From positions 1 to 44,785 of the forward strand of contig JAJDBB010000075.1 of assembly GCA_029261555.1 (NCBI GenBank): DNA of 44,785 nucleotides. The letters are read 5' to 3'. Below the pieces are notes generated by a model that was not told the DNA's origin, did no database searches, and was given only the letters and a program-made list of their open reading frames with translations. The stretch comes from Nitrospinaceae bacterium (GTDB lineage: Bacteria > Nitrospinota > Nitrospinia > Nitrospinales > JACRGP01). Made by a program: the position numbers and the translations under genes. Each line of letters begins with the position of its first letter. Positions within the stretch are counted from its first letter, which is position 1. Of this stretch, positions 17,992 through 25,337 are shown piece after piece.

Positions 17992-18708
17992 ATGAATAAT
18001 ATGCTGACCATCGTCGCCATGCTGTTGGCCGCCACTTTTCTTTTTCATTCCGCCATAAATTATATGGCGGACAATATTAGTGATTTTGAAAATGTTGCCT
18101 TGCCGCCCAAAAAACTGAAAAAGACCACTTCGCGTTTTCCCATGATAAAGGTGGACGCCACCTCCAAAAAGGGCTGGGCGTTGCTGGATTTCTCCACGGG
18201 GAAGACCCACAAAATCGGGGAACTGGAAAAGTCTCAAAAACTGCTGTCCACATTAAATTGGGATATTGGTTTTCAGCGCACCAGCATGATTACCAATAGC
18301 GGGGAGACCAATCCCAAGGGCAATGTCGGCGTGGCGAACCTGGGATCTAAAAAACTGGAAGACGTTCACGAAGCTCCCAAGGACGGCTATGTCCAGGACA
18401 AAGTCAAATGGGGTTCCCTTAAAAACGGCGCTTTGAAAGACTGGTACATTTATCGGACTCGAACGCATAACATTGAATCCAAAAAAAACGTCTACGTCGT
18501 CCGAACGCAGGACAATGAATACGTTAAAATGCGCGTGCTAAACTATTATTGTCAGCAGGAAGAAAAGAACTGCGCGACGAGTATGTGCTCACGCGACGAG
18601 GCGGCCTGCATTACCCTGGAATACATGAAGCAACCGAGCGGCGCCCGAAAATTCCCCAGCCTCCCCGCGGTTACCGACAGCGAGAAACAGGCGAGCGAGC
18701 GCCATTGA
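17992..18708 (+). CDS. HmuY-family protein (putative haem-binding), membrane-anchored
   Basis: This 238-residue protein has an N-terminal hydrophobic helix (near 4-22) and then a HmuY-like all-beta domain. The telling segments are ALLDFSTGKTHKIG, LNWDIGFQRTSMITNSGETN, a VHEAPKDGYVQDK turn, and NVYVVRTQDNEYVKMRVLNYY, in the order seen in HmuY of Bacteroidota, a secreted haem-binding protein. A cysteine-rich insert (CQQEEKNCATSMCSRDEAAC, near 200-220) is unusual and could form disulfides or bind a cofactor. Haem ligands cannot be assigned by eye. ATG 17992 follows an extended -10 box directly; ATG 18001 is an alternative. The stop overlaps the TTG start of the next gene, so the two products are coupled. 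Confidence 0.72.
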   Translation: MNNMLTIVAMLLAATFLFHSAINYMADNISDFENVALPPKKLKKTTSRFPMIKVDATSKKGWALLDFSTGKTHKIGELEKSQKLLSTLNWDIGFQRTSMITNSGETNPKGNVGVANLGSKKLEDVHEAPKDGYVQDKVKWGSLKNGALKDWYIYRTRTHNIESKKNVYVVRTQDNEYVKMRVLNYYCQQEEKNCATSMCSRDEAACITLEYMKQPSGARKFPSLPAVTDSEKQASERH

Positions 18709-19430
18709 GAGTTTTCATTTTATTCTTGGCGTTTTTTTTAGCTTCTTGCCAGGTCGCGCCGTCGGATATGGTTTTGATTCCCGAAGGCAAATATACTTTG
18801 GGCCTCCAGCCCGCCGATATCCTCCCCCAGTTTTTGTCCGACCGCACCTCGGGAAAAAGCAGTCGTCCCCAACAAAATATTTCCTTGCCAGGTTTCTATC
18901 TCGATCAGTACGAAACGACCTACGGCGATTTTCTAATGTTCAAGCCTTCGGCGAAATATGAAAATGGAATTGCAACGGAACCCGTGCGCGGGGTTTCCTG
19001 GTATGAAGCGGACGCTTATTGCCTGTGGCTTGGAAAAAGACTGCCTACGGAATTTGAATGGGAAAAGGCGGCGCGCGGAACCGACGGCAGGTTGTTCGCC
19101 TGGGGCGACGAGTTTCACCGAGAAAATGCAAATTTTGGAAAAGCCGTTTCGCCCGGTGGACGTTTCAAAAAAGATCGAAGCCTTCTTAACGTTTACGACT
19201 TGAACGGCAACGTCTCGGAATGGACTTCCAACTGGTACCTTCCATACCCCGGATCGACTTTCAAATCCGAAAGCTTTGGAAAAAATTTCAAGGTGATCCG
19301 AGGCGGCGCCATCAATCGGCGAGAGCACGGGTTTTCAAAAGAGTTCGCCTTACTGGGATATCGCCATTACGCCCCACCCGCCCTGCGCGCCTGGGACACT
19401 GGGTTCCGATGCGCCCGGTCTGTTGGATAG
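18705..19430 (+). CDS. SUMF1/FGE-fold lipoprotein without the FGE cysteines
   Basis: The frame is open from 18549, but the natural start is TTG 18705, which overlaps the TGA of the HmuY-like gene. From there a lipoprotein signal is obvious (FILFLAFFLASC, Cys at 16). The remaining 225 residues form a formylglycine-generating-enzyme-like (SUMF1) domain: VLIPEGKYTLG, YLDQYETTYGDF, VSWYEADAYCLWLGKRLPTE, WEKAARGTDGR, DLNGNVSEWTSNWY, VIRGGAINRREHG and TGFRCARS. True FGEs carry two catalytic cysteines after the RGGS motif; none is present here, so it is probably a binding or structural member. The coupling to a HmuY-like protein suggests a joint envelope role. A relative lies at 35468-36250. Confidence 0.85.
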   Translation: MRVFILFLAFFLASCQVAPSDMVLIPEGKYTLGLQPADILPQFLSDRTSGKSSRPQQNISLPGFYLDQYETTYGDFLMFKPSAKYENGIATEPVRGVSWYEADAYCLWLGKRLPTEFEWEKAARGTDGRLFAWGDEFHRENANFGKAVSPGGRFKKDRSLLNVYDLNGNVSEWTSNWYLPYPGSTFKSESFGKNFKVIRGGAINRREHGFSKEFALLGYRHYAPPALRAWDTGFRCARSVG

Positions 19431-19443
19431 CGAAAAAAACGGC

Positions 19444-21645
19444 CTACGATTCGGCTGCTTTATCTTCCGCGCCGCTTCTTGAATTGGAATTGCCGGCTTT
19501 TTCAATCTTTTCAACCAGAGGCGCCTCTGGAGTTTTAGAAGGAATCTTTTTAGCGGAAAGTTTTTCTTCCAGACTCATCGGCCCATCCAGAGATACTTTT
19601 GGCAAATCCCGGTCCAAAAAGGCGGACGATGAAAAACTGCCGGGTAAATCCGAGGAAGAAAAAACCGGTTTCCCTTCTGGAACTGAAGCCTTGGCTTCCG
19701 CGACGGCGGTTGGGGCCTTTCTTGGGCGCCCTCTTCGGCCACGGGTTGTCGGCGACTTGGCGCGACTGGTCGCAGAACGCGGTCCAGTAGCAGCTTTTGG
19801 AGACGCTCGTTTACTGGTTGCGGATTTAGGACGACGCCCGCGATAGGCCGTTTTGCGCACAGCTTTTTCGGGAGCCTTGGACTCGTCTTGATCGGTTTCC
19901 GTATTACCGGCGTCGCCCACAGTTTCGACTTCCTGGGGTTCCACAGTCTCGGGAGGTTTCACTCTCTCCTTTGGAGGTTCCACACTTTTATCAGCTTTCA
20001 CTCTCTCCTTTGGAGGTTCCACGCTTTTATCAGCTTTCACTCTCTCTTTTGGGGGTTCCCCACGTCTATCAGCTTTCACTCTCTCCTTTGGGGGTTCCAC
20101 ACTTCTATCAGCTTTCACTCTCTCCCGGGGCGCGCTTTCCGGCTCTTTTTTGGCGATCTTTCTATATTCCGTTATTTTAAAATCAAAGTCCTCAAACTTT
20201 AGCCCCGGCTGAATGACGAATCGAATTTCCAAATTGTTTGCTTTTTGGTATTCCGCTAAAAACTCAAGTTTTGTATTCAATAAATAATTTGATATTTCAC
20301 TCGAAACCCTGGCTTCAATAACCTGGGCATTTTCATTGGCGGACAATTCTTGAATTTTCCTAAGAACCGCTATTCCCATGGTGGCGTCGGACTTCACTTG
20401 ACCGTTACCTTCGCAATGCGGGCAACGATCAAACGCGCCTTCCTTTACCGGAGGGGACATTCTTTGGCGGGACAACTCCAAAAGTCCGAATTTGGAAATC
20501 CGGGCCAGATTGATCCGGGCTTTATCTTCCTTGCAGGCTTGTTTGAATTGCTTTTCAACCGAAGCCTTATTCTTTTTTGAATACATATCGATAAAATCGA
20601 CGACAACGAGTCCGCCTAAATCGCGCAAACGCAATTGCCGGGCAACCTCCGTCGCGGCTTCCATATTGGTTTTAAAAGCCGTCTCCTCGAGTTGACTGGC
20701 GCCGGTGGTTTTACCCGAATTGACGTCTATCGCCGTCAAAGCTTCGCCCACGTCGATCACCAACGAACCTCCCGAAGGAAGGTTCACCTGGCGTTTGTAA
20801 AACGATTCAATTTGTTGTTCGATATTATATTGGGAAAATAGAGGCTTCTTGCCCTGATAAAGCTTCACGGCTTTGCCCATTCGCGGCATGATCATCCGGA
20901 AAAAGGATTTAATTTCCTTATATTCCTTGGGGTTGTCGATCAGGATTTCCTCAATCTCCGCGGTAAAATGGTCCCGAACCGTTCTTAAAACCATATCGGG
21001 GGCCTTGTATAAAAGAGCCGGCGAATTTTTTTCGCTGTTTTTCTTTTCTTCGGTAGCGATGGTGGCCCAAATTTTATTGAGCATTTGCAAGTCTTTCTGC
21101 AAATCTGTTTTGGTCCTCCCCAAACCTGCGGTCCGGATAATAACTCCCATATTGTCCGGCAAATCGATTTGCGCAAGAATTTTTTTAAGCTTTTTTCGTT
21201 CTTCTTCGTCTTCAATTTTTCTGGAAACGCCGGTAGAATCCGACCCGGACATCAAAACCAAAAATCTCCCGGGAATGCTGAGGGAATTGCTCAAGGTCGG
21301 CCCCTTGGTCTCTCTTTCCTCCTTCACCACTTGCACGAGGATTTTCTGTCCAGAAAAGAGAACGTCTTGAATTCTTACTTTGGATTTTTTTTCGCCGGTA
21401 TTGACGTAGGACGACCTGTCAACGTCCTTGAAGGGAAGAAAACCAAATTTCTTTCCGCCATAATCCACGAAGGCCGCTTCTATGGAAGGCTCCACCCGCC
21501 CAATAACCCCGTGGTAGACGTTGCCTTTAATCAACTCCCGGCCGGAATGCTCGACGATATATTCTTCGATTTTTCCGTCTTCTACGATCACGGCCCGGCA
21601 TTCTTCCGGGTGATCAAAATTTATTAACATCTTCGACGTCGACAT
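19444..21645 (-). CDS. rng: ribonuclease E/G with repeated and basic C-terminal tail
   Basis: RNase E/G cuts single-stranded RNA 5'-end-dependently in mRNA decay and rRNA processing. Residues 1-500 form the catalytic half: S1 domain (about 38-130), then LPSGGSLVIDVGEALTAIDVNSG and LRLRDLGGLVVVDFIDM with the Mg-binding aspartates, and the zinc-link CPHCEGNGQ near 407. The tail (about 505-733) differs from the catalytic core: five 13-residue repeats (PPKERVKADKSVE) at 19939-20133, then a Lys/Arg/Ala-rich stretch with RGRRGRPRK, an AT-hook-like motif, and an acidic end. In E. coli RNase E the tail is the degradosome scaffold; a similar RNA/protein-binding role is inferred. It ends 13 bases from the convergent lipoprotein gene. 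Confidence 0.94.
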   Translation of the reverse strand: MSTSKMLINFDHPEECRAVIVEDGKIEEYIVEHSGRELIKGNVYHGVIGRVEPSIEAAFVDYGGKKFGFLPFKDVDRSSYVNTGEKKSKVRIQDVLFSGQKILVQVVKEERETKGPTLSNSLSIPGRFLVLMSGSDSTGVSRKIEDEEERKKLKKILAQIDLPDNMGVIIRTAGLGRTKTDLQKDLQMLNKIWATIATEEKKNSEKNSPALLYKAPDMVLRTVRDHFTAEIEEILIDNPKEYKEIKSFFRMIMPRMGKAVKLYQGKKPLFSQYNIEQQIESFYKRQVNLPSGGSLVIDVGEALTAIDVNSGKTTGASQLEETAFKTNMEAATEVARQLRLRDLGGLVVVDFIDMYSKKNKASVEKQFKQACKEDKARINLARISKFGLLELSRQRMSPPVKEGAFDRCPHCEGNGQVKSDATMGIAVLRKIQELSANENAQVIEARVSSEISNYLLNTKLEFLAEYQKANNLEIRFVIQPGLKFEDFDFKITEYRKIAKKEPESAPRERVKADRSVEPPKERVKADRRGEPPKERVKADKSVEPPKERVKADKSVEPPKERVKPPETVEPQEVETVGDAGNTETDQDESKAPEKAVRKTAYRGRRPKSATSKRASPKAATGPRSATSRAKSPTTRGRRGRPRKAPTAVAEAKASVPEGKPVFSSSDLPGSFSSSAFLDRDLPKVSLDGPMSLEEKLSAKKIPSKTPEAPLVEKIEKAGNSNSRSGAEDKAAES
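19939..20133 (-). repeat. in-frame tandem repeat, five 39-bp units, in the RNase E/G tail
   Basis: The string ACTCTCTC recurs at 19961, 20000, 20039, 20078 and 20117, exactly 39 bases apart. Each unit encodes 13 residues of the PPKERVKADKSVE type. The three central units are nearly identical at DNA level, pointing to recent slippage or unequal exchange. The unit length keeps the reading frame. Confidence 0.95.
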
Positions 21646-21956
21646 GTAATCCTTTACCTTTCTTCAACCTGGGACTTGCGCTTCCTCCCGGTTGGTTGCG
21701 CGGCTCGTTCGACCGCGTATTCGTTTTTCATTTTAAATTTTATTTTTAACGGCAAATAACCGACTTATAAATTCAAACGGTTGACAAGCTTTCCAATGGA
21801 AGATTATTTTAAGAGGCGTTCCATTTTAAGAGCGAATAAATATATTTACGGGCGGGAAACTTAAAGCGGGCGCACTTGATAACAAATGAAATTTTCAGTA
21901 AAACCAAACGTAGAACTCAATCGGTTTAATCCATTGCCCCTGACAAAATTCATTCC
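21646..21956. other. 311-bp divergent spacer between RNase E/G and the TMTC-like gene
   Basis: No ORF or structured RNA is convincing here. On the plus strand TTGACA (21781-21786) with TATTTT (21805-21810) at 18-base spacing is a candidate promoter for the 21957 gene. RNase E leaders are autoregulatory in E. coli; a long minus-strand leader would fit, but I see no specific hairpin that proves it. Confidence 0.4.
21781..21810 (+). promoter_or_regulatory. candidate sigma70 promoter
   Basis: A perfect -35 hexamer TTGACA (21781-21786) is followed after 18 bases by TATTTT (21805-21810, four of six). The implied leader to ATG 21957 is about 140 bases. Confidence 0.4.
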
Positions 21957-23690
21957 ATGATCAAAACCGACGCCTACATTCGATTTTTAATCATTCTCTT
22001 CCTGGTATGCCTGCTTTGCTATTTTAACTCCCTGAAAGTCCCTTTCCAGTTTGATGGGGTGAGCTTTATCCAGGAAAATCCCTTAATAACCAACACCACC
22101 CAAAAAGGGGGGGTCTTAAAACTAATTGAAGGCTACCCGCCTTCCGCCATCTCAACCCGGCCATTTTTAACTTATACCTTTGGATTTAATTATTTCCTCG
22201 GTCAGGAAAATACGCTGGGCTATCATCTTTTCAATCTTGGGATTCATTTTGGGGTTTCCCTGCTGATTTTTTTAATTCTCCTGAAGACACTTGCTCTGAG
22301 TAAAGGCGTCCGCCAGGAGTTCCCTCAATATCAACTTCCCATCCTGGCTTCATTGATTTTTGCGTCCCACCCCGCTCAAACGCAAGCTATCACCTATCTA
22401 ATGAGTCGGTCCGCCTCGTTATGCGCCCTGTTTTATCTGGCTTCGTTCTATTGTTTTATTTTAGCGCTGGGAAAAGGGTCGAATAAATCGGGCGCCCCGG
22501 GAAAAAGGTTGGCCTACATAATAGGAATGGCCCTGGGATCGCTTTTGCTAATGCGAATAGGCTTGGGAGTGAAGCTGATTATTGTTTCTTTACCTTTAGT
22601 AATGGCGACCTGGTTTTATCTGACATCCAGTCTCAAGGGAAGTTTAAAGGACTTTTTCCTCCAAAACAAGACGGTTTTGCTTTTAATTTTGACTCCCTTC
22701 CTGGCATTTTTTATTTACAGGAGCTTTTTTACTTCCCAGGGCATGTTTGGCCTCAACGACCAGGGCATTCTTTTGCATGGAAGAGCCGGTTATCTAATGT
22801 CGCAAATCAAATGGTCCGTGTTTTACTATTTGAAAATCTGGCTGTTCCCGGTCAATTTAAACATCGATCCCGACGCCGCAAGAGTAACCAGCGCTTTTAA
22901 CCTGGGATTCCTTTCTGCTCTTGGGGTAATTTTTGCCTTGGTCTGTTGGGTTTGGAAGCAGTCATCCCTGGCAGTGTTTGGATTCGTATGGATGCTATTC
23001 ACCTTCGCTCCGGAATCCTCCTTAATTCCCCTTCTGGACTTGATCGCCGAGCACCGTTTGTATCTTCCGGGAGTTGGCTTTGCAATTTTGGTTTCGACTT
23101 TTATAGTGCGGCAAAAGCACTCGCCCACTCTTAGCGTGTTGATCATAATATGTCTTTTTGCTGCCACGCTGGACCGCAACCGAGATTGGTTTTCCGAGGT
23201 CCGATTGTGGAATAACACAACCCTCAAAAGCCCGAACAAATCGCGCCCCTACAGCAATCACGCACGCGCCCTCACCTTCGCCGGACAAGAACGGGACGCC
23301 GCCAAAAATTACGAAAAAGCGATCCGCCTGAATCCTAACTATTTTGAACCGCACCACAACTTAGGCAACCTGTACATGGGGTTTGGCGACTGCGAAGCCG
23401 CCATCCAATCCCATACCAGAGCCTTGATGATTCGCCCAGGATTGCCCGATTCCTATTTCAGCATCGGCCAATGCCATAAATTGTTGGGTAATTTTGACTT
23501 GGCCGTGGGTTTTTTAAAAAAGGCCGTGGAGTTAAACCCAAGGATGGCCGGGGCTTACCGGGAGTTGGGAATGGTTTATTACTTTAATTTAAGCAACCAG
23601 GATCAGGGTAAATTTTATTTTCGGCAGGCGGTTCGTCTTGACCCAAATCACGCGTCCAACCCGGCGCTCATCAATCTAATTAATGGTTGA
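21957..23690 (+). CDS. TMTC-like polytopic membrane protein with C-terminal TPRs (second copy)
   Basis: This 577-residue protein has the same plan as the one at 352-2022. The N-terminal membrane part has about ten helices and the first-loop segment FQFDGVSFIQENPLI. ASHPAQTQAITYLMSRSASLCALF occupies the position of the HPLHVESVAW...DLLATLF signature but is more divergent. After residue 420 come at least four TPR units (for example HARALTFAGQERDAAKNYEKAI and HNLGNLYMGFGDCEAAIQSH). The likely role is a GT-C-type glycosyltransferase or scaffold in the inner membrane; the activity is unproven. It is followed by the phosphoglycerate kinase gene after 57 bases on the same strand. Confidence 0.8.
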   Translation: MIKTDAYIRFLIILFLVCLLCYFNSLKVPFQFDGVSFIQENPLITNTTQKGGVLKLIEGYPPSAISTRPFLTYTFGFNYFLGQENTLGYHLFNLGIHFGVSLLIFLILLKTLALSKGVRQEFPQYQLPILASLIFASHPAQTQAITYLMSRSASLCALFYLASFYCFILALGKGSNKSGAPGKRLAYIIGMALGSLLLMRIGLGVKLIIVSLPLVMATWFYLTSSLKGSLKDFFLQNKTVLLLILTPFLAFFIYRSFFTSQGMFGLNDQGILLHGRAGYLMSQIKWSVFYYLKIWLFPVNLNIDPDAARVTSAFNLGFLSALGVIFALVCWVWKQSSLAVFGFVWMLFTFAPESSLIPLLDLIAEHRLYLPGVGFAILVSTFIVRQKHSPTLSVLIIICLFAATLDRNRDWFSEVRLWNNTTLKSPNKSRPYSNHARALTFAGQERDAAKNYEKAIRLNPNYFEPHHNLGNLYMGFGDCEAAIQSHTRALMIRPGLPDSYFSIGQCHKLLGNFDLAVGFLKKAVELNPRMAGAYRELGMVYYFNLSNQDQGKFYFRQAVRLDPNHASNPALINLING

Positions 23691-23747
23691 TATTTAAGAC
23701 CCAACCCCTCATATTAGGATTAACAGGTTCAACTAGGGAATTTTGCC

Positions 23748-25337
23748 ATGAATGAGGCTACAGGACTCCCCACTCTCGATTCTTTGAAACCCGAAGATCT
23801 AATCGGGAAAACTATTTTTATCCGAGTCGACTTTAACGTTCCCATGGAGCCCTCCCGGCGCCATGCCTACCGTGTTGCCGACGACGCCCGCATTCGCCGC
23901 TTCCTCGATCTCACTTTTAAAACCCTGCACGAAATGACGGGCGGCGACTGCCGCATTATCATTGGTTCCCACCTGGGCCGACCACAAAAAGAAAAAGACC
24001 ACGCGAATTGGGACGGAATATTCAATATTCAGTTTGTCAGTTCCCATTTTGACACTCTGGTTCGAAAAGTTTACGGAGACGCCTATACGATTTTTCCTCC
24101 GGAAACTATCGACGAACACCTGGAGAACTCCCTGGCCATATGCGCCGATCATCGCATGCCCATTGGCGGCATAAAATTTTTGCCCAATTTGCGCTACCTG
24201 CTGGACCCCGTAAACCCGGATTCTTACCGTCAGGAGTTCATTGAAAAATTGGCCCAGGTCTCGGATGTATTTATCAATTGCGCCTTTGGGTCCAGCCACC
24301 GTTTGTCGAGGAGCATCAAGCTATTGCCTCAAATCATGCGCAAGCAGGGGAAGCTGGCGGTGGCCGGAGATTTGTTGAACGAAGAAATCAAACAGCTCGG
24401 AACCTTTGGCCATAAAGTGTTGGCCAAACCGGAAAAAACCGTGGTCATTGCCGGTGGAGCCAAAATCGCCGACAAAATTGGAATTCTAAAGGAGTTCGTC
24501 AACGCTGGTATCAAAGCCATTTTTATAGGCGGGAAAATGGTAAACCCCTTCCTGCTGGCGAAATCCTACAAGGGAAAGATCGCATCTTTTTCCATTCAGG
24601 ATCTTCCCAAAAACTTCAGCAACCAGGACGAGGCTAAAAGCAAGGCGTTTATCGAGGAAATAAACTTGGCTCACGAGATTCTGACGCTGGGAAACAAAAA
24701 AAATGTTTCCATAATTTTTCCCGACGATTATAAAGTCGTTAAAAACTTGCAGGACTCGGAGTTTGAAATTAAAGAATTACCTGATTGGGACAAAGAGTTC
24801 CAACTGGATTTAGGTTCCAGGACGATCGAAAATTACGAGAAGAATATTTTGGAGGGGACGGAAAATTTCTTTTGGAACGGCCCGTTGGGCGCCTACGACC
24901 ATCCGCATTGCGATCATTACGCCAAAGCCTCTCTTAAACTGGCCCAGGCGCTCTTTTGCCATGCGATCAAAAACGCCAACGTCAGCGTGGTGATTGGAGG
25001 CGGCGATTCCGCTGCCATATTGAATAAATTTGTTTTAGGGGAATTGAAAGAATACATACGAAAACAAATCGCCCTGCAAATTTCCCCGACGATCAATCCA
25101 TCCTCCCTAAATATAGATTTTTCGCACAACGACTGTTACAGCCTGTTCAACAATTTCGCTTCCAACTTTTTCGTATCCACCGGCGGAGGAGCTTCCCTCG
25201 AATTTCTGGAAAAATTCCTTATAGATCAGGGACGCTCTTCTTTGGGAAGTTATCTTCCCGGCGCGGCGACTTTGCTGGAAAATGGAGACCCTATCGATAT
25301 TAAATCCGGGCGGGTTTCAAAAATTTCTGCCGTGTAG
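23748..25337 (+). CDS. pgk: divergent, enlarged phosphoglycerate kinase
   Basis: PGK transfers phosphate between 1,3-bisphosphoglycerate and ADP. The family motifs are in order: IFIRVDFNVP (23-32), SHLGRP (74-79), FINCAFGSSHR (175-185), AGGAKIADKIG (235-245), FFWNGPLGAYD (374-384), GGGDSAA (417-423) and STGGGASLE (477-485). It is 529 residues against about 390-420 for normal PGK. Extra length lies before the FLPNLRY segment, in the middle, and between GGGDSAA and STGGG. The usual VNDAFGTAHR reads INCAFGSSHR, so the conserved Asp is Cys177, and LENLRF reads LPNLRY. ATP-site motifs look intact. It may be a functional but odd PGK or a specialised paralogue; whether the organism has a second, canonical copy cannot be seen here. 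Ribosome binding site GGGAA precedes the ATG. The 3' end overlaps the convergent GT9 gene by 88 bases. Confidence 0.85.
   Translation: MNEATGLPTLDSLKPEDLIGKTIFIRVDFNVPMEPSRRHAYRVADDARIRRFLDLTFKTLHEMTGGDCRIIIGSHLGRPQKEKDHANWDGIFNIQFVSSHFDTLVRKVYGDAYTIFPPETIDEHLENSLAICADHRMPIGGIKFLPNLRYLLDPVNPDSYRQEFIEKLAQVSDVFINCAFGSSHRLSRSIKLLPQIMRKQGKLAVAGDLLNEEIKQLGTFGHKVLAKPEKTVVIAGGAKIADKIGILKEFVNAGIKAIFIGGKMVNPFLLAKSYKGKIASFSIQDLPKNFSNQDEAKSKAFIEEINLAHEILTLGNKKNVSIIFPDDYKVVKNLQDSEFEIKELPDWDKEFQLDLGSRTIENYEKNILEGTENFFWNGPLGAYDHPHCDHYAKASLKLAQALFCHAIKNANVSVVIGGGDSAAILNKFVLGELKEYIRKQIALQISPTINPSSLNIDFSHNDCYSLFNNFASNFFVSTGGGASLEFLEKFLIDQGRSSLGSYLPGAATLLENGDPIDIKSGRVSKISAV

Noticed and set aside
18549-18704. 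upstream extension of the SUMF1-like lipoprotein frame
   Set aside because: The extra 52 residues are basic, overlap the HmuY-like coding region and would bury the lipoprotein signal; TTG 18705 gives a proper N-terminus.
19939-20133. regular 39-bp repeats resembling a CRISPR array
   Set aside because: There are no spacers; the units are contiguous, in frame and encode a repeated peptide of RNase E/G.
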